From positions 704,380 through 768,379 of the forward strand of contig DASYFG010000004.1 in the NCBI GenBank assembly GCA_036498565.1: a stretch of 64,000 nucleotides of DNA, written 5' to 3'. This DNA comes from DASYFG01 sp036498565 (lineage in GTDB: Bacteria; Bacillota; Bacilli; Lactobacillales; Lactobacillaceae). Numbering within the stretch: position 1 is the stretch's first letter; each line of letters opens with the position of its first letter. Below, one piece after another: positions 1 to 9,074 of the stretch. The notes below the pieces were generated by a model. The model was not told the DNA's origin. It was given only the letters and a program-made list of their open reading frames with translations, and made no database searches. Made by a program: the position numbers and the translations under genes.

Positions 1-1526
1 CGCCAACGGACCTGCATCGGAATCTTAGGTGACATATCTTTGATTGCCTCAAACACACGTTCACTATTTCGATCATCCTCATATTTGAAATAGGATTTCT
101 TGCGCGCCTGCTCAGTGGCTGTCAAGTAATATTGATGATCTGCAATCGTTTGCAAATTAGTCAATATATCATTGCCAATCAATTGACCAAACGGCACATC
201 CGCCTCCATATACATCCCGACTTTGTCGTTATACTGTTCAAGGTCAAAGCGGTCAAATAATACTGGAATATCGCGATAATATGCTTCCCAAGCCAAGGAT
301 GAATAGTCTGTCACTAAAACAGCAATTCTACCAAGTAACTCACGTAAGGGTGTCTCATCACCGACAATGTTAATGGCATCCAACTCCCATTTTGGCATCA
401 TTTTAGCCACTTTTGGATGTAGCACGACAGAAATCTGTTTCTTTTGTGCCTTAGCCCAAACTTGCAGCTGTGGTGACGTCACTTGCGCGACAATATGTTG
501 ATAGTAGGCACTTTCCTTCATCGCTTCTTCCGAAACATCGTCAAGCCATGGACGCCAAGTGTAGAAGAAAAGAATCGTGTCACGCTCTTCTACTTTTGAA
601 GGCTGCACACCATCCCAACGTGTCAGCCCCGTAACCGGAATACGCTCATTTGGATACTGCAAGTAGGTGTGAATGATTTCCTTTTCAATATCAGACGATG
701 CAATGAAAAGCAACGGCGCTGATATACTTGATGCAAAGAAAAATTTATCTAACTTCTTAAATCCCAACACACCATGCTGTAAAAAAATTAACGGACGTAA
801 TCGCACTAAGTTAGGAATAATTCCCACGTTATGTCGCCAAAAATAAGCATGAGCATTACTATCAGAACTGACAAAAAATTTGGACCGATGTAGTAAATAC
901 AAATGCTGAAATGATCCAAATCGCGTAATTGATTTGCTAAATGACGTCATACTTTCCCAATCTGGGGAGTGTTCATCTAGCAAAAAATACACACGTTGCT
1001 GTGGCTGATGGACACGTAAGTATTTAAAAAAACTAGCTCCCGCGTCTTGCGCCCTTGATCCAAATTTTTCAAAAACTAACCATGGCCGATTAAAAGGCCA
1101 AAAAATATTCATTAAGACAGCAGCTAACAAAGCAACATATTGCATCCAAACATGTTTTTTCTCAAAACCGTTATTTGGCCGATAAGAGAAACTTAAATCG
1201 CCACCCTTGGCAGCATAAGCATATGCTTTATATTCACCATCAGTATGGACATCTAGTTGGTGCAACCTACCGAGAATTTTCCATAACTTTGTTAGTCTAA
1301 CCCGTTTTGGCGTCTCTTCTCCAGGTAGATTAGCAAACATATCCCAATACGTCACCTGCCAAGGAAAATGATCAGCATCCAGTTTCCACGTTGCCTTATT
1401 TAGACGTTCTAGCTCAAAAGTAGTGCCAGTTAGGCGATGCCTGATCATTAAACTTTCGGCAAGCTGCCCACTATGTTGTTTAATAAATACTTGGTTTGAT
1501 TTAATTTTCAAAGCAAAAGTTGCCAA
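1..1526 (-). CDS. CDP-glycerol glycerophosphotransferase-like protein (3' end outside window)
   Basis: About 508 codons are visible and the frame stays open to the left edge, so the C-terminus is cut off. I place the start at a TTG (1524-1526), preceded by an AAGGAAA ribosome site and by an in-frame TGA seven codons upstream. Family signs are LQHGVLG near residue 250 and a TDYSSLAWEAYY motif near residue 404, both typical of TagB/TagF-type enzymes that move glycerol-phosphate from CDP-glycerol onto teichoic acid chains. A NSERVFEAI motif close to the edge matches the extreme C-terminus of the other paralogues here, so only a few residues are probably missing. It follows the exporter permease gene by 22 nt and is likely in one operon with it. 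Confidence 0.85.
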   Translation of the reverse strand, partial: MATFALKIKSNQVFIKQHSGQLAESLMIRHRLTGTTFELERLNKATWKLDADHFPWQVTYWDMFANLPGEETPKRVRLTKLWKILGRLHQLDVHTDGEYKAYAYAAKGGDLSFSYRPNNGFEKKHVWMQYVALLAAVLMNIFWPFNRPWLVFEKFGSRAQDAGASFFKYLRVHQPQQRVYFLLDEHSPDWESMTSFSKSITRFGSFQHLYLLHRSKFFVSSDSNAHAYFWRHNVGIIPNLVRLRPLIFLQHGVLGFKKLDKFFFASSISAPLLFIASSDIEKEIIHTYLQYPNERIPVTGLTRWDGVQPSKVEERDTILFFYTWRPWLDDVSEEAMKESAYYQHIVAQVTSPQLQVWAKAQKKQISVVLHPKVAKMMPKWELDAINIVGDETPLRELLGRIAVLVTDYSSLAWEAYYRDIPVLFDRFDLEQYNDKVGMYMEADVPFGQLIGNDILTNLQTIADHQYYLTATEQARKKSYFKYEDDRNSERVFEAIKDMSPKIPMQVRW

Positions 1527-1548
1527 TATAATATTTTTCCTTGCTCAA

Positions 1549-2367
1549 TTAAATATATTCAACGAAATTTTGTTTAAATTTCTCGTGCAAATGTGCACCC
1601 CACAACCAAACAATCAGTGTAACGGACCAAAAAATAATGGTTGTCGGCTGCCATATGATGTCCATTAAAGAAACATTTTTCATGTAAAAAGCTCTAAACG
1701 ATTCAATTAAGTAGTAAATTGGATTCAATCGTAGGATAACGCCAATTGCGTTATGCAAACCGTTTAAATTGATAATAACGCCAGACATAAACAAAGTGAC
1801 ACGCATGATAAAGCTAATCAGGGCACTGACATCAGGTACTAACACAACAATCGTCGAAAGTAACAACGCGACGCCATACACGAAGAGATGCATCGCAATC
1901 AACACGTAAAGTAGTCCTACGATATTAAAGTGTAACTGAAAATGAAAATAAGCCGCAGCACCAATTGCCAATAACCACAAGACAATTAATGTCCAAATGT
2001 TAGAAAGAATTGAAATGGTTGGTAAAGTGCTTAAAGGAAACTTCATCTTACTTACTAGTCCTACTTGAGATCGGATTGAATTACTTCCTTTTGAAATACC
2101 TTCTTGCATGTAGAAGAATAACGCCATACCACCAAATAACCAAACTGCAAAATAGCCAGTATGCGTAGTTCCCAATTCATGAGAGCCTCTCAGACCCAAT
2201 CCGAACAGCACAAAGTAGACCATCATTTGAAGAATCGGATTTAAAATTTTCCAAGCCAACCCTAAATAATGATTCTGGTACATACTTTGATCACCATAGC
2301 GAATCATGCGAATAATCAAAGAAAAGTTTTGAAGTTGTTCCATAAGTATTTTAAACGCTTTTTTCAT
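1549..2367 (-). CDS. tagG: ABC-2 type polysaccharide/teichoic acid export permease (TagG-like)
   Basis: A 272-residue integral membrane protein with about six hydrophobic segments and the N-terminal pattern of TagG/Wzm permeases (an amphipathic start, then YLGLAWKILNPILQMMVYF). It should form the membrane channel of an ABC exporter that flips lipid-linked glycopolymer to the outer face. The ATPase partner gene lies immediately upstream (16 nt gap). I use the ATG at 2367, preceded by AAGGAGT; a TTG two codons earlier is the alternative. A second permease of the same family is at 29,433-30,248. The symbol is by family and its substrate is inferred from context. Confidence 0.85.
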   Translation of the reverse strand: MKKAFKILMEQLQNFSLIIRMIRYGDQSMYQNHYLGLAWKILNPILQMMVYFVLFGLGLRGSHELGTTHTGYFAVWLFGGMALFFYMQEGISKGSNSIRSQVGLVSKMKFPLSTLPTISILSNIWTLIVLWLLAIGAAAYFHFQLHFNIVGLLYVLIAMHLFVYGVALLLSTIVVLVPDVSALISFIMRVTLFMSGVIINLNGLHNAIGVILRLNPIYYLIESFRAFYMKNVSLMDIIWQPTTIIFWSVTLIVWLWGAHLHEKFKQNFVEYI

Positions 2368-2388
2368 AATCAAAACACTCCTTTTCTT

Positions 2389-3738
2389 TTAGTTTGTTCC
2401 CACAACAACGTCAGTGTTAGACGTTGTGTCTTGGCTTGAATTCGCTTCACCATTTGGTGTCGTATCTTGATCATCTGGAATACCATCTCCGTCTGTGTCA
2501 ATCACGCTGGTATCAGCTTCACCGTTTGGTGTTGTGTCTTGATCATCTGGAATACCATCTCCATCTGTGTCAACAACCTCTGAACTTGATGATTTAGAAA
2601 CCTTCGATGACGACTTATAAGCTTTGAACTGGGCTTTTTTAACTGATTTTTGAGCTTCTTGTTCTTGTTGATACTTTGCCATTTCTGATGAAAAAACCGT
2701 CAGACTTGTGAAAATAACAGCCAATATTAGAACGCCGGCAACTAACCAATTGATATAACCAAAGCGTTTTTGCTTTAATTTTTGTTTATTAGTGGTCAGC
2801 TGTTTTTGTAGTTGCTTACCAACTTGTATTTTTTGCTTTTCTTGCTCAATTTTTTCAAGGCGACTACCCGCTACTGGCAAACTTTGTAATTTAGCTTCTG
2901 CCTTTGCTGCCATGTAAGACTCCAAAGAAAAACGTCGTTGCTCTTCTTTCATTTGCAGGTTGTAGAATTCGCGCTGCTCATCGGTTAACTGATTAAATGA
3001 TGCTAGCCATTTTTCATATTTAGGGAGCACTTCGTCAACCGGTCCCATCATTCGAACTTCGCCAAAGTGCATCCAAATCACGCGATCCGCAATTTTACGT
3101 AGTTGACTCATTGAATGGCTCACAAAGAAAATCGTTTTTCCTTGTGCTTTAAATTCTTTGATTTTGGCAAAGCTTTTATTGGCAAAGGTTGCATCCCCAA
3201 CAGATAGCGCTTCGTCAATCAGCATGACATCAGGATTAGTATGTGCCATGATAGCGAATCCTAATTTTGATTTCATACCTGAAGAATAGCTCTTAACCGG
3301 TTGTTCAATAAACGCACCAAGTTCTGAAAAATCAATAATTGCCGGCATTAGCGCGTTGATTTCTCGATTTTTCAAACCGTTCATCAATAATTTAAGCCGA
3401 ATGTTGTCCCGACCCGTTAATTGATTTTTCAAACCAGATCCAATCGCAATGATAGATGAATCACCGTGAATTTCAAGCGTACCAGTGGTTGGTGGATATA
3501 TTTCACTCACAATATTTGAAAGTGTTGATTTCCCAGAACCATTTAACCCGATAACCGCCACAGCTTCGCCATCGTACACGTCAAATGAAACACCACGTAA
3601 CGCCCAAAAATCGGTTTTCCCTTTTCGGCGAAAACTGAGCAAATTTCTGATTTTTTGGGAACGCGTCGTTAATAATTCAAATTGCTTAGTAATATTACGT
3701 ACACGAATTTTTACTTTTGGTTGTGTATCTTCAGTCAT
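2389..3738 (-). CDS. tagH: TagH-like exporter ATPase with transmembrane and calcium-repeat tail
   Basis: ATP-binding subunit of the teichoic-acid type exporter. Numbered from the upstream ATG at 3750: Walker A GLNGSGKST (68-76), signature YSSGMKSKL (155-163), Walker B VMLIDE (175-180) and the switch His in FVSHS. As in Bacillus TagH, the ABC domain is followed by a charged linker and one membrane span (about 333-353). The outer tail is Ser/Lys-rich and carries two copies of DTDGDGIPDDQDTTPNGEA (about 393-411 and 417-434), which match thrombospondin type-3 calcium-binding repeats. The paralogue at 30,252 lacks this tail. The chosen start at 3738 has GATGAGA about 7 nt upstream; 3750 is also possible. 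Confidence 0.85.
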   Translation of the reverse strand: MTEDTQPKVKIRVRNITKQFELLTTRSQKIRNLLSFRRKGKTDFWALRGVSFDVYDGEAVAVIGLNGSGKSTLSNIVSEIYPPTTGTLEIHGDSSIIAIGSGLKNQLTGRDNIRLKLLMNGLKNREINALMPAIIDFSELGAFIEQPVKSYSSGMKSKLGFAIMAHTNPDVMLIDEALSVGDATFANKSFAKIKEFKAQGKTIFFVSHSMSQLRKIADRVIWMHFGEVRMMGPVDEVLPKYEKWLASFNQLTDEQREFYNLQMKEEQRRFSLESYMAAKAEAKLQSLPVAGSRLEKIEQEKQKIQVGKQLQKQLTTNKQKLKQKRFGYINWLVAGVLILAVIFTSLTVFSSEMAKYQQEQEAQKSVKKAQFKAYKSSSKVSKSSSSEVVDTDGDGIPDDQDTTPNGEADTSVIDTDGDGIPDDQDTTPNGEANSSQDTTSNTDVVVGTN

Positions 3739-3795
3739 AATTATTCTCATCTAGCCAAACATTAACGTTGACCATACTCTTATTTTAATCTTAAA

Positions 3796-3856
3796 TATCT
3801 AAAACAGGACTCGAACCTGTCAAAAATTAATGAATCTCTGTGCCCCACATTTAGAT
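3796..3856 (-). other. tRNA-like element: intact acceptor and T arms, truncated body
   Basis: Read on the minus strand, ATCTAAA (3856-3850) can pair fully with TTTAGAT (3803-3797). The latter follows directly after a perfect T arm: ACAGG, the canonical seven-base loop TTCGAGT, then CCTGT. An A occupies the discriminator position and no CCA is encoded. Only 29 nt lie between the acceptor strand and the T stem, where a tRNA has about 41, and they include a short TGTG/CACA hairpin. It sits between the 150-residue ORF and tagH, in transcription direction. It is either a degenerate tRNA remnant or a functional tRNA-mimic; the sequence alone cannot decide. Confidence 0.55.
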
Positions 3857-3890
3857 ACTGATAAAGCTATTTTTTATCATCCACATACAT

Positions 3891-4343
3891 CTATTGCAAA
3901 TCATTAACAATAGATGGAAAATTTTCACTTGTATAAGCTTTCACCGCACCATCGTACAACCAAATATACTCTGTATCAATCAACGTGTATTGTCGGGTAA
4001 AAATTGGTCGAAAATCAGATGTTAAATACACATCATAATTACGTTGCCAAGTATCCAATTCATAATATCGCGAAAAACTCACGTGTGCGCCAGCTACAAC
4101 ATAAGTACGCTTGTAAGGTCGATAATGCCCAGGTAAGAAGGTATCAACGTGGCGAACACTGCCATCAATTGTTTTGACACGCATAACGATATCTTCCTCT
4201 TTGAAGAACACAAGTTGATTGTCTTGCGTTTCGGATTGTTGTGCGCCTATGCGTTGTGACTCCACCTGAAGATAACTTTCTAAGTTATTGGCGCGTGGAT
4301 TAATGGTTTCAATTATCCATTCAATTGTTTCACGTACATTCAT
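3891..4343 (-). CDS. hypothetical protein in glycopolymer locus
   Basis: A 150-residue soluble protein that I do not recognise. It has no signal peptide or membrane span and is rich in Tyr, Arg and Asp (for example FLPGHYRPYKRTYVV and a YELDTWQRNYDVYL stretch), suggesting a small beta-rich domain. It begins 4 nt after the GtfB-like gene, with AGAGGAT overlapping that gene's end, so the two are almost certainly translated from the same message. It may be an accessory factor of the glycosyltransferase pair upstream, but nothing in the sequence shows a catalytic site. Confidence 0.7.
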   Translation of the reverse strand: MNVRETIEWIIETINPRANNLESYLQVESQRIGAQQSETQDNQLVFFKEEDIVMRVKTIDGSVRHVDTFLPGHYRPYKRTYVVAGAHVSFSRYYELDTWQRNYDVYLTSDFRPIFTRQYTLIDTEYIWLYDGAVKAYTSENFPSIVNDLQ

Positions 4344-4347
4344 TTCA

Positions 4348-5568
4348 TTAATCCTCTTGCAAAAGCGTCATCCAACTTGAAACACGAATGACTTGTTGAT
4401 AACGTTGTGCAAATTCCTTCAAATTATCTTGCGCATCAAGAATCGCGACACTTAATCCGGCGGCTGTGGCGGCCAACAACTCATTAGGCAATATATAACC
4501 ATCTTGCAACACAAGATTAATCGAAGCCCGAGCGATTTGTGCGATTTGTAGTGGCTCCTCGACAATTTGAATCAAGTTATCAAGCTGCAATTCACCCATT
4601 TTATCTAACAATACTGATTTAACTTGATCATCTTGTGGCGCGATATACAAGGTTGCATTTATACCATCATCGATTCCCGCGCTAAAGTCATCAATAACTT
4701 CTTCTAAGTTATTTAACTGTTGGCCATTGACTTTGACTAGATATTGGAGCGGCTGTACCGTTTCAACATTAGCTTGAACAGTTAATTCGGGTACCACAAC
4801 TTCGATTAAATCTTTCAAATAGGGAAATTCTGCTGAAATTTGTTGTTTTTGGACTTCGCTATTCACAATAATCTGATCGCGTTGTCCCAGAGGTGAATAA
4901 AAGAGCGCACGATTTTCTACAAAAACACCTGCTTCCAACGTATTCTTTTGAAAAACTGGTTTATCTAGATAAAAAATACGTTGTGCAACTGGTGTTTGTA
5001 ATAAAGCCGTATCGTAATTACGTAGACTATTAACAACGATATCGTCAACTGTTGTGTTAATCTGCAACGATTCTTGAATAAAATCATCCTCGTTATCAAA
5101 CAACCGTGTTTCACCGTTAACCTGCCAAATCAATTTCGTTAAATAATTATCTTCGAAGAATTTTTGCAAATAAATTTTCCCATCACTTGTATAAAAATCC
5201 TCTTGCGTTAACATTTGATTGATGAAATGTTGTACACTAGCAACGTTTTCATATTGATCAACTAGAACGGCGGTTTCAACTTGTGCTGACCATGCTACTC
5301 TAATATCCACCCGAATGATTTTTTGGTGTTCATTAAAAACCACCGCTAATTTAGGTAGTCCTTGTAAATCATAAAACCATTGTTTGTCGCCTAAGAGAAT
5401 CGGCTGCTCAATAAGTTGATTAAGATCTGGTACAATTTGACGAAGAATTTTTTGCCAATTATTCGTGGTGTTATTATCTTCACCATTATTGTTTACCAAA
5501 ATTTGCGTCATGGTGTCTGGAAACAATTGTGGTCGATCTGTTAATATCTTAGCACGCGTATCCATCAT
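4348..5568 (-). CDS. GtfB-like glycosyltransferase partner/chaperone protein
   Basis: 406 residues, soluble. The middle part (about 85-200: a VETAVLVDQYENV stretch, then SDGKIYLQKFF, DDFIQESL and DDIVVNSLRNYDT) resembles the substrate-binding region and Rossmann entry of GtfB, the non-catalytic partner of GtfA in serine-rich adhesin O-GlcNAc transferases. The C-terminal third has alternating Rossmann-like strands but no clear E-x7-E catalytic motif. A candidate catalytic partner is two genes upstream (7572-9074). No SecA2, SecY2 or Asp gene is visible in the window. The family call is from remembered motifs and is tentative. Confidence 0.5.
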   Translation of the reverse strand: MMDTRAKILTDRPQLFPDTMTQILVNNNGEDNNTTNNWQKILRQIVPDLNQLIEQPILLGDKQWFYDLQGLPKLAVVFNEHQKIIRVDIRVAWSAQVETAVLVDQYENVASVQHFINQMLTQEDFYTSDGKIYLQKFFEDNYLTKLIWQVNGETRLFDNEDDFIQESLQINTTVDDIVVNSLRNYDTALLQTPVAQRIFYLDKPVFQKNTLEAGVFVENRALFYSPLGQRDQIIVNSEVQKQQISAEFPYLKDLIEVVVPELTVQANVETVQPLQYLVKVNGQQLNNLEEVIDDFSAGIDDGINATLYIAPQDDQVKSVLLDKMGELQLDNLIQIVEEPLQIAQIARASINLVLQDGYILPNELLAATAAGLSVAILDAQDNLKEFAQRYQQVIRVSSWMTLLQED

Positions 5569-5601
5569 AAAATATTTTTTCCTAAATTATTTTTTCATCC
5601 A

Positions 5602-7569
5602 TTAGTCCACTAACCTATCTACTCGCTCTTGTAGCATAATTGTTTTACCTAGTTCTGCGACATAGGCCTTGTACCAAGCTGGTTCGTAGTGATTTGTTGT
5701 TGGACCGTCTGGATGGTTATATTGCCCACGTAAATTATAGCTATCCAAGTCAATGACATGAATATTTGGATAATGATCTACAATCCACTGTTCCATACGT
5801 TCGGCAAAGTAGTCGCCTCGACGCCCTTCAGATTCAGCTTGCCCATAAAAAAGTTCATCGATTTTCACTTCTTTATGCTCACGATCCCAATAGCTATACG
5901 TACGATGCGCTTTTTGTAGAATAATATGCGACTCGGGCATAATTGTGATTAAGCGTTCAAAAAAGGCTTGTGCTGCTTTTTCCCACATTGCCATGTAATT
6001 TTCAACATGAGTATGACTGATGATTTGAACATCTTGTAAATCATAAAAAACGGATTTCAATTGCTGCTTATAGAAATAATAAGCCATGCTCAATTCACCA
6101 TTTCCCCAATCAATCATTCCCACATGTGAATCAGCATACAAATCAAATACAAAATATTCCGGTTGAGTTGCTTGTAACTGCGCAAAAAAATCTTTCTGCA
6201 AATCGGTCTCAATCCAATGACGATGCTTTGGATTCAAGTTTAAGTTTTGCATCAATGTTAAACCACGTTGCGATGGTTTAGCCATAATTGAGGGTAATGA
6301 TGTATGGAACTGCGTTTGAACGACTTGGAAATAGGATTTATATTCAGGTGAAAAATACTCACTTGAAGCCAATCCTCGCCGTGAATAACAAGAACCCAAT
6401 ACCGCCAACTTAACTGGTGCAGACTTCTGCGGCGCCATATTGACAACTAACTGTAAGCGATTAGCGCGCTTTTGAATGCGCCACGTACCCTTGGCGAATT
6501 GACCACCTAGCTTGTCATACGCTTCCAATCGCTTCATCAAAATCGACATACTTTGTTGTGTTTCTTGATTTTGAATCAACAGATCAAAGCGCTTGCTTCG
6601 ATCATTTGATGCTAATAATTCTGGCGTCACACTAATCATACCATTCTTAAAAGGTAACTGCTGAACGCCTTGACCAGCCAACGCATTTTGATATAAAGAA
6701 CGGCCACTAGGTTGGGCAATAATACGATCCGTCTCAGAAAATGTACCTTCTAACTGGATGTGCAGTTGATCTTCAACTTGATTGATTTTGGCAACAATTG
6801 GATAATGTGACTTTATCGGTTTTGTTGCAACAATCAACCGTTTTTCATTCACTAAAGTGGTATACCGCATGTTCTCATGCGCTTGATTTTTACGCTTGTC
6901 AGAACGCAAGGGCACCAATACACCATTTGCTTGAACTAGAATTTCAATGTAATTAGTTTCACGATAAACAATTGTTTTGTCAAAAACTGACTGTAAATGC
7001 ACTACCAAATGCGTTGGTGTTTCACGTTGAACCGCTAATGTGAGTGGCTTATCATACGCAGCTTGAGAATCACGATCTAATAGGACACGCGCAACAACTT
7101 GCCAATCTTTAGACCAGTTAGCAGGCTTACGAATCACAACCATTGTTTGATTCTCAAAGCGAGAAAACTGCCCAAGGGCCACTTCATCTGGTAAAACCGT
7201 TATTTTCCATGCTCCGCGCTTAGAATAATGCTGCAAACCACCATTTTCTCGTTGTCCAACTAATTTAATTCCTGCACTAATACCTGAAAGAGAATCAGAC
7301 GCTGTTTCTTCAGGAACGGTCACCAATTCGCGCCGATTGTGCCGAACGCCAATTAGATTATACTCACGATACATTTCAAAAAATTCAGGTTGAGCATTCA
7401 CGGAAAAAACAAAACCATTTTTCGTAGTATCATAGTTACCAACTAGTTGTAACGGTAAATGATCCAGTTCATCCTTGTACAATACTTCACGCAAAATCAA
7501 TTGATCATATACTGCAGATTCGATTTTAATCACAAGTTGATCTGCATCATAGTTCATTGAAAAGACCAT
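5602..7569 (-). CDS. large protein with C-terminal SGNH/DUF6270-like domain
   Basis: About 655 residues. The first ~390 form beta-rich, repeat-like segments without recognised motifs. The C-terminal ~260 begin with LAVLGSCYSRRG, a block-I like G-S-C motif, and end with HPDGPTTNHYEPAWYKAY, which could supply the Asp/His pair of an SGNH-type hydrolase or acyltransferase (DUF6270 style). I start at the ATG at 7569 because AGGAGAATAAAT lies just ahead and overlaps the end of the upstream gene; an earlier in-frame codon at 7602 would sit inside that gene. It lies between a GtfA-like and a GtfB-like gene. A role in acyl-decorating or trimming the glycan is inferred. Confidence 0.65.
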   Translation of the reverse strand: MVFSMNYDADQLVIKIESAVYDQLILREVLYKDELDHLPLQLVGNYDTTKNGFVFSVNAQPEFFEMYREYNLIGVRHNRRELVTVPEETASDSLSGISAGIKLVGQRENGGLQHYSKRGAWKITVLPDEVALGQFSRFENQTMVVIRKPANWSKDWQVVARVLLDRDSQAAYDKPLTLAVQRETPTHLVVHLQSVFDKTIVYRETNYIEILVQANGVLVPLRSDKRKNQAHENMRYTTLVNEKRLIVATKPIKSHYPIVAKINQVEDQLHIQLEGTFSETDRIIAQPSGRSLYQNALAGQGVQQLPFKNGMISVTPELLASNDRSKRFDLLIQNQETQQSMSILMKRLEAYDKLGGQFAKGTWRIQKRANRLQLVVNMAPQKSAPVKLAVLGSCYSRRGLASSEYFSPEYKSYFQVVQTQFHTSLPSIMAKPSQRGLTLMQNLNLNPKHRHWIETDLQKDFFAQLQATQPEYFVFDLYADSHVGMIDWGNGELSMAYYFYKQQLKSVFYDLQDVQIISHTHVENYMAMWEKAAQAFFERLITIMPESHIILQKAHRTYSYWDREHKEVKIDELFYGQAESEGRRGDYFAERMEQWIVDHYPNIHVIDLDSYNLRGQYNHPDGPTTNHYEPAWYKAYVAELGKTIMLQERVDRLVD

Positions 7570-7571
7570 AT

Positions 7572-9074
7572 TTATTCTCCTAGTTGTAGCAACTTTTGCC
7601 ATCGTTCATAGAATTTTTCAACTGAGAAATACTGACTACGAGCAAAAACTTCTTGACGTACTTTCGGTGCCAAATGTTCTTGTTCCATTTCATTCGCCAA
7701 AGCTTCTGGCGTGCGTTCTTTAGCAATTCTACCTGATGTACGATCCAAAATTGTTGCTGGACCAAAATTAACAGGATAGCTAATAACTGGTGTCCCGTTG
7801 GCAATACTTTCAATAATAGCTAACGGAAAGCCTTCATAAAAACTTGTATTCAAAGTAAAGTCAACCGCTTGATAAGCTTGGTCCACATTATCCGTAAATC
7901 CATGAAAAACAACTGCTTCGTCTAGTTTCAATTGAGACACTTGCGCTTGAAGCGCTTGTTCCAAGTCACCTTTTCCATAAATTTCCAATTGATACTCGGG
8001 ATGACGTTGATGGAAAATTGCAAAAGCAGCAATTGCATCTTTTAGATTTTTTTGTTCTGCCAAGCGTCCAATGATGCCAACTTTGTATGTTTTATTATTG
8101 TTTAAACGCACATTGCCTTTATCAAAGGCAGCATGTCCAATTACCTGAATATGTTGATCCAACACTGGCAATTCCGTGACAATACTTGCTTTTTGATCGT
8201 CGGTTAAAGCGACAATTTGTTCGTTTGGCTTCAAATCAGAGCGCAAAATACCTGAAAATGAACCCTTGATTCCGGAATGAATGTTTAGCGGATCATTCAA
8301 ATGCGGATTATGTATCACAAAAATTTTTAGAATATCCTTATTTATCAATCGCACCGGATAGTCCAACCCCCGAGCGTCGTTGATAATAATCGTACGTTCT
8401 GTCACTTTCTTATTCAACGCTTGGGCAATAAACCGTTTGAAGGTCACCAATTCTTGCGCTACGCCATTTTCATCAATATGCTGATAAAGTTTTTTATCAT
8501 CTTCCAAAACTAATCGTGCAAATGGCCGCAAATCTTGTGTCACATATTCTTGATAGTGGAGCTGCCAAGTACCCGGCAAATAATAACGAACACGTTTGAC
8601 ATTACCCATATCATTTAAAATCGCACGTTTAAATGGTCGACTTTGACTGACACCTTGAAAACTATCAATCGATTTAAGTTTTTGATGCGTTTCGTCTACA
8701 TATCGGAGCGAAAAGACTTTCTCGCCTTGTTTCAAAAATTGAACAGATGTGCCCTTTACTTGACGCTCATAGTCGGTTTCATCTCCAAACTCCATCATCA
8801 AGTAGTCCTGATAATTATTTGTTACCTGTCCATCGAATTTACCTAATTCTTCAAAGAGATTGCCAATTGTAACATCAGCTAGAACATGACCTTTTTCATG
8901 GTATAAATCAAAAATTGTCTGATAATTGTCATTTTGATTAGTTGAATATACCGTCACACGATAGTCATGATCCGCTAGAATACGCGCACGTTGCAACAAA
9001 GATTTTGTGCGTCCGCCGAATTTTTGCTGAAAGGTTGTCGTTAAAATCAAAATTTGTTTATCAGATGTCATCAT
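7572..9074 (-). CDS. GT4 glycosyltransferase, GtfA/TarM/TagE-like
   Basis: 500 residues. The N-terminal half has the pattern of GtfA and poly(glycerol-phosphate) glucosyltransferases: TTTFQQKFGGRTKSLLQRA at the nucleotide-sugar loop, then a beta-rich insertion. The C-terminal Rossmann domain has VGIIGRLAEQKNLKDAI and the E-x7-E motif EGFPLAIIE (about 414-422), followed by GTPVISY. It should transfer a sugar from a nucleotide sugar to a polymer or protein acceptor in the cytoplasm. Its TAA overlaps the ribosome site of the next gene. It is either a teichoic acid alpha-glycosyltransferase or a GtfA-type protein O-glycosyltransferase; the nearby GtfB-like gene leans to the second. Confidence 0.75.
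   Translation of the reverse strand: MMTSDKQILILTTTFQQKFGGRTKSLLQRARILADHDYRVTVYSTNQNDNYQTIFDLYHEKGHVLADVTIGNLFEELGKFDGQVTNNYQDYLMMEFGDETDYERQVKGTSVQFLKQGEKVFSLRYVDETHQKLKSIDSFQGVSQSRPFKRAILNDMGNVKRVRYYLPGTWQLHYQEYVTQDLRPFARLVLEDDKKLYQHIDENGVAQELVTFKRFIAQALNKKVTERTIIINDARGLDYPVRLINKDILKIFVIHNPHLNDPLNIHSGIKGSFSGILRSDLKPNEQIVALTDDQKASIVTELPVLDQHIQVIGHAAFDKGNVRLNNNKTYKVGIIGRLAEQKNLKDAIAAFAIFHQRHPEYQLEIYGKGDLEQALQAQVSQLKLDEAVVFHGFTDNVDQAYQAVDFTLNTSFYEGFPLAIIESIANGTPVISYPVNFGPATILDRTSGRIAKERTPEALANEMEQEHLAPKVRQEVFARSQYFSVEKFYERWQKLLQLGE

Noticed and set aside
2440..2575. Short tandem DNA repeat as a possible mobile or CRISPR-like repeat
   Set aside because: It is in frame and encodes the two calcium-type protein repeats of the TagH tail.
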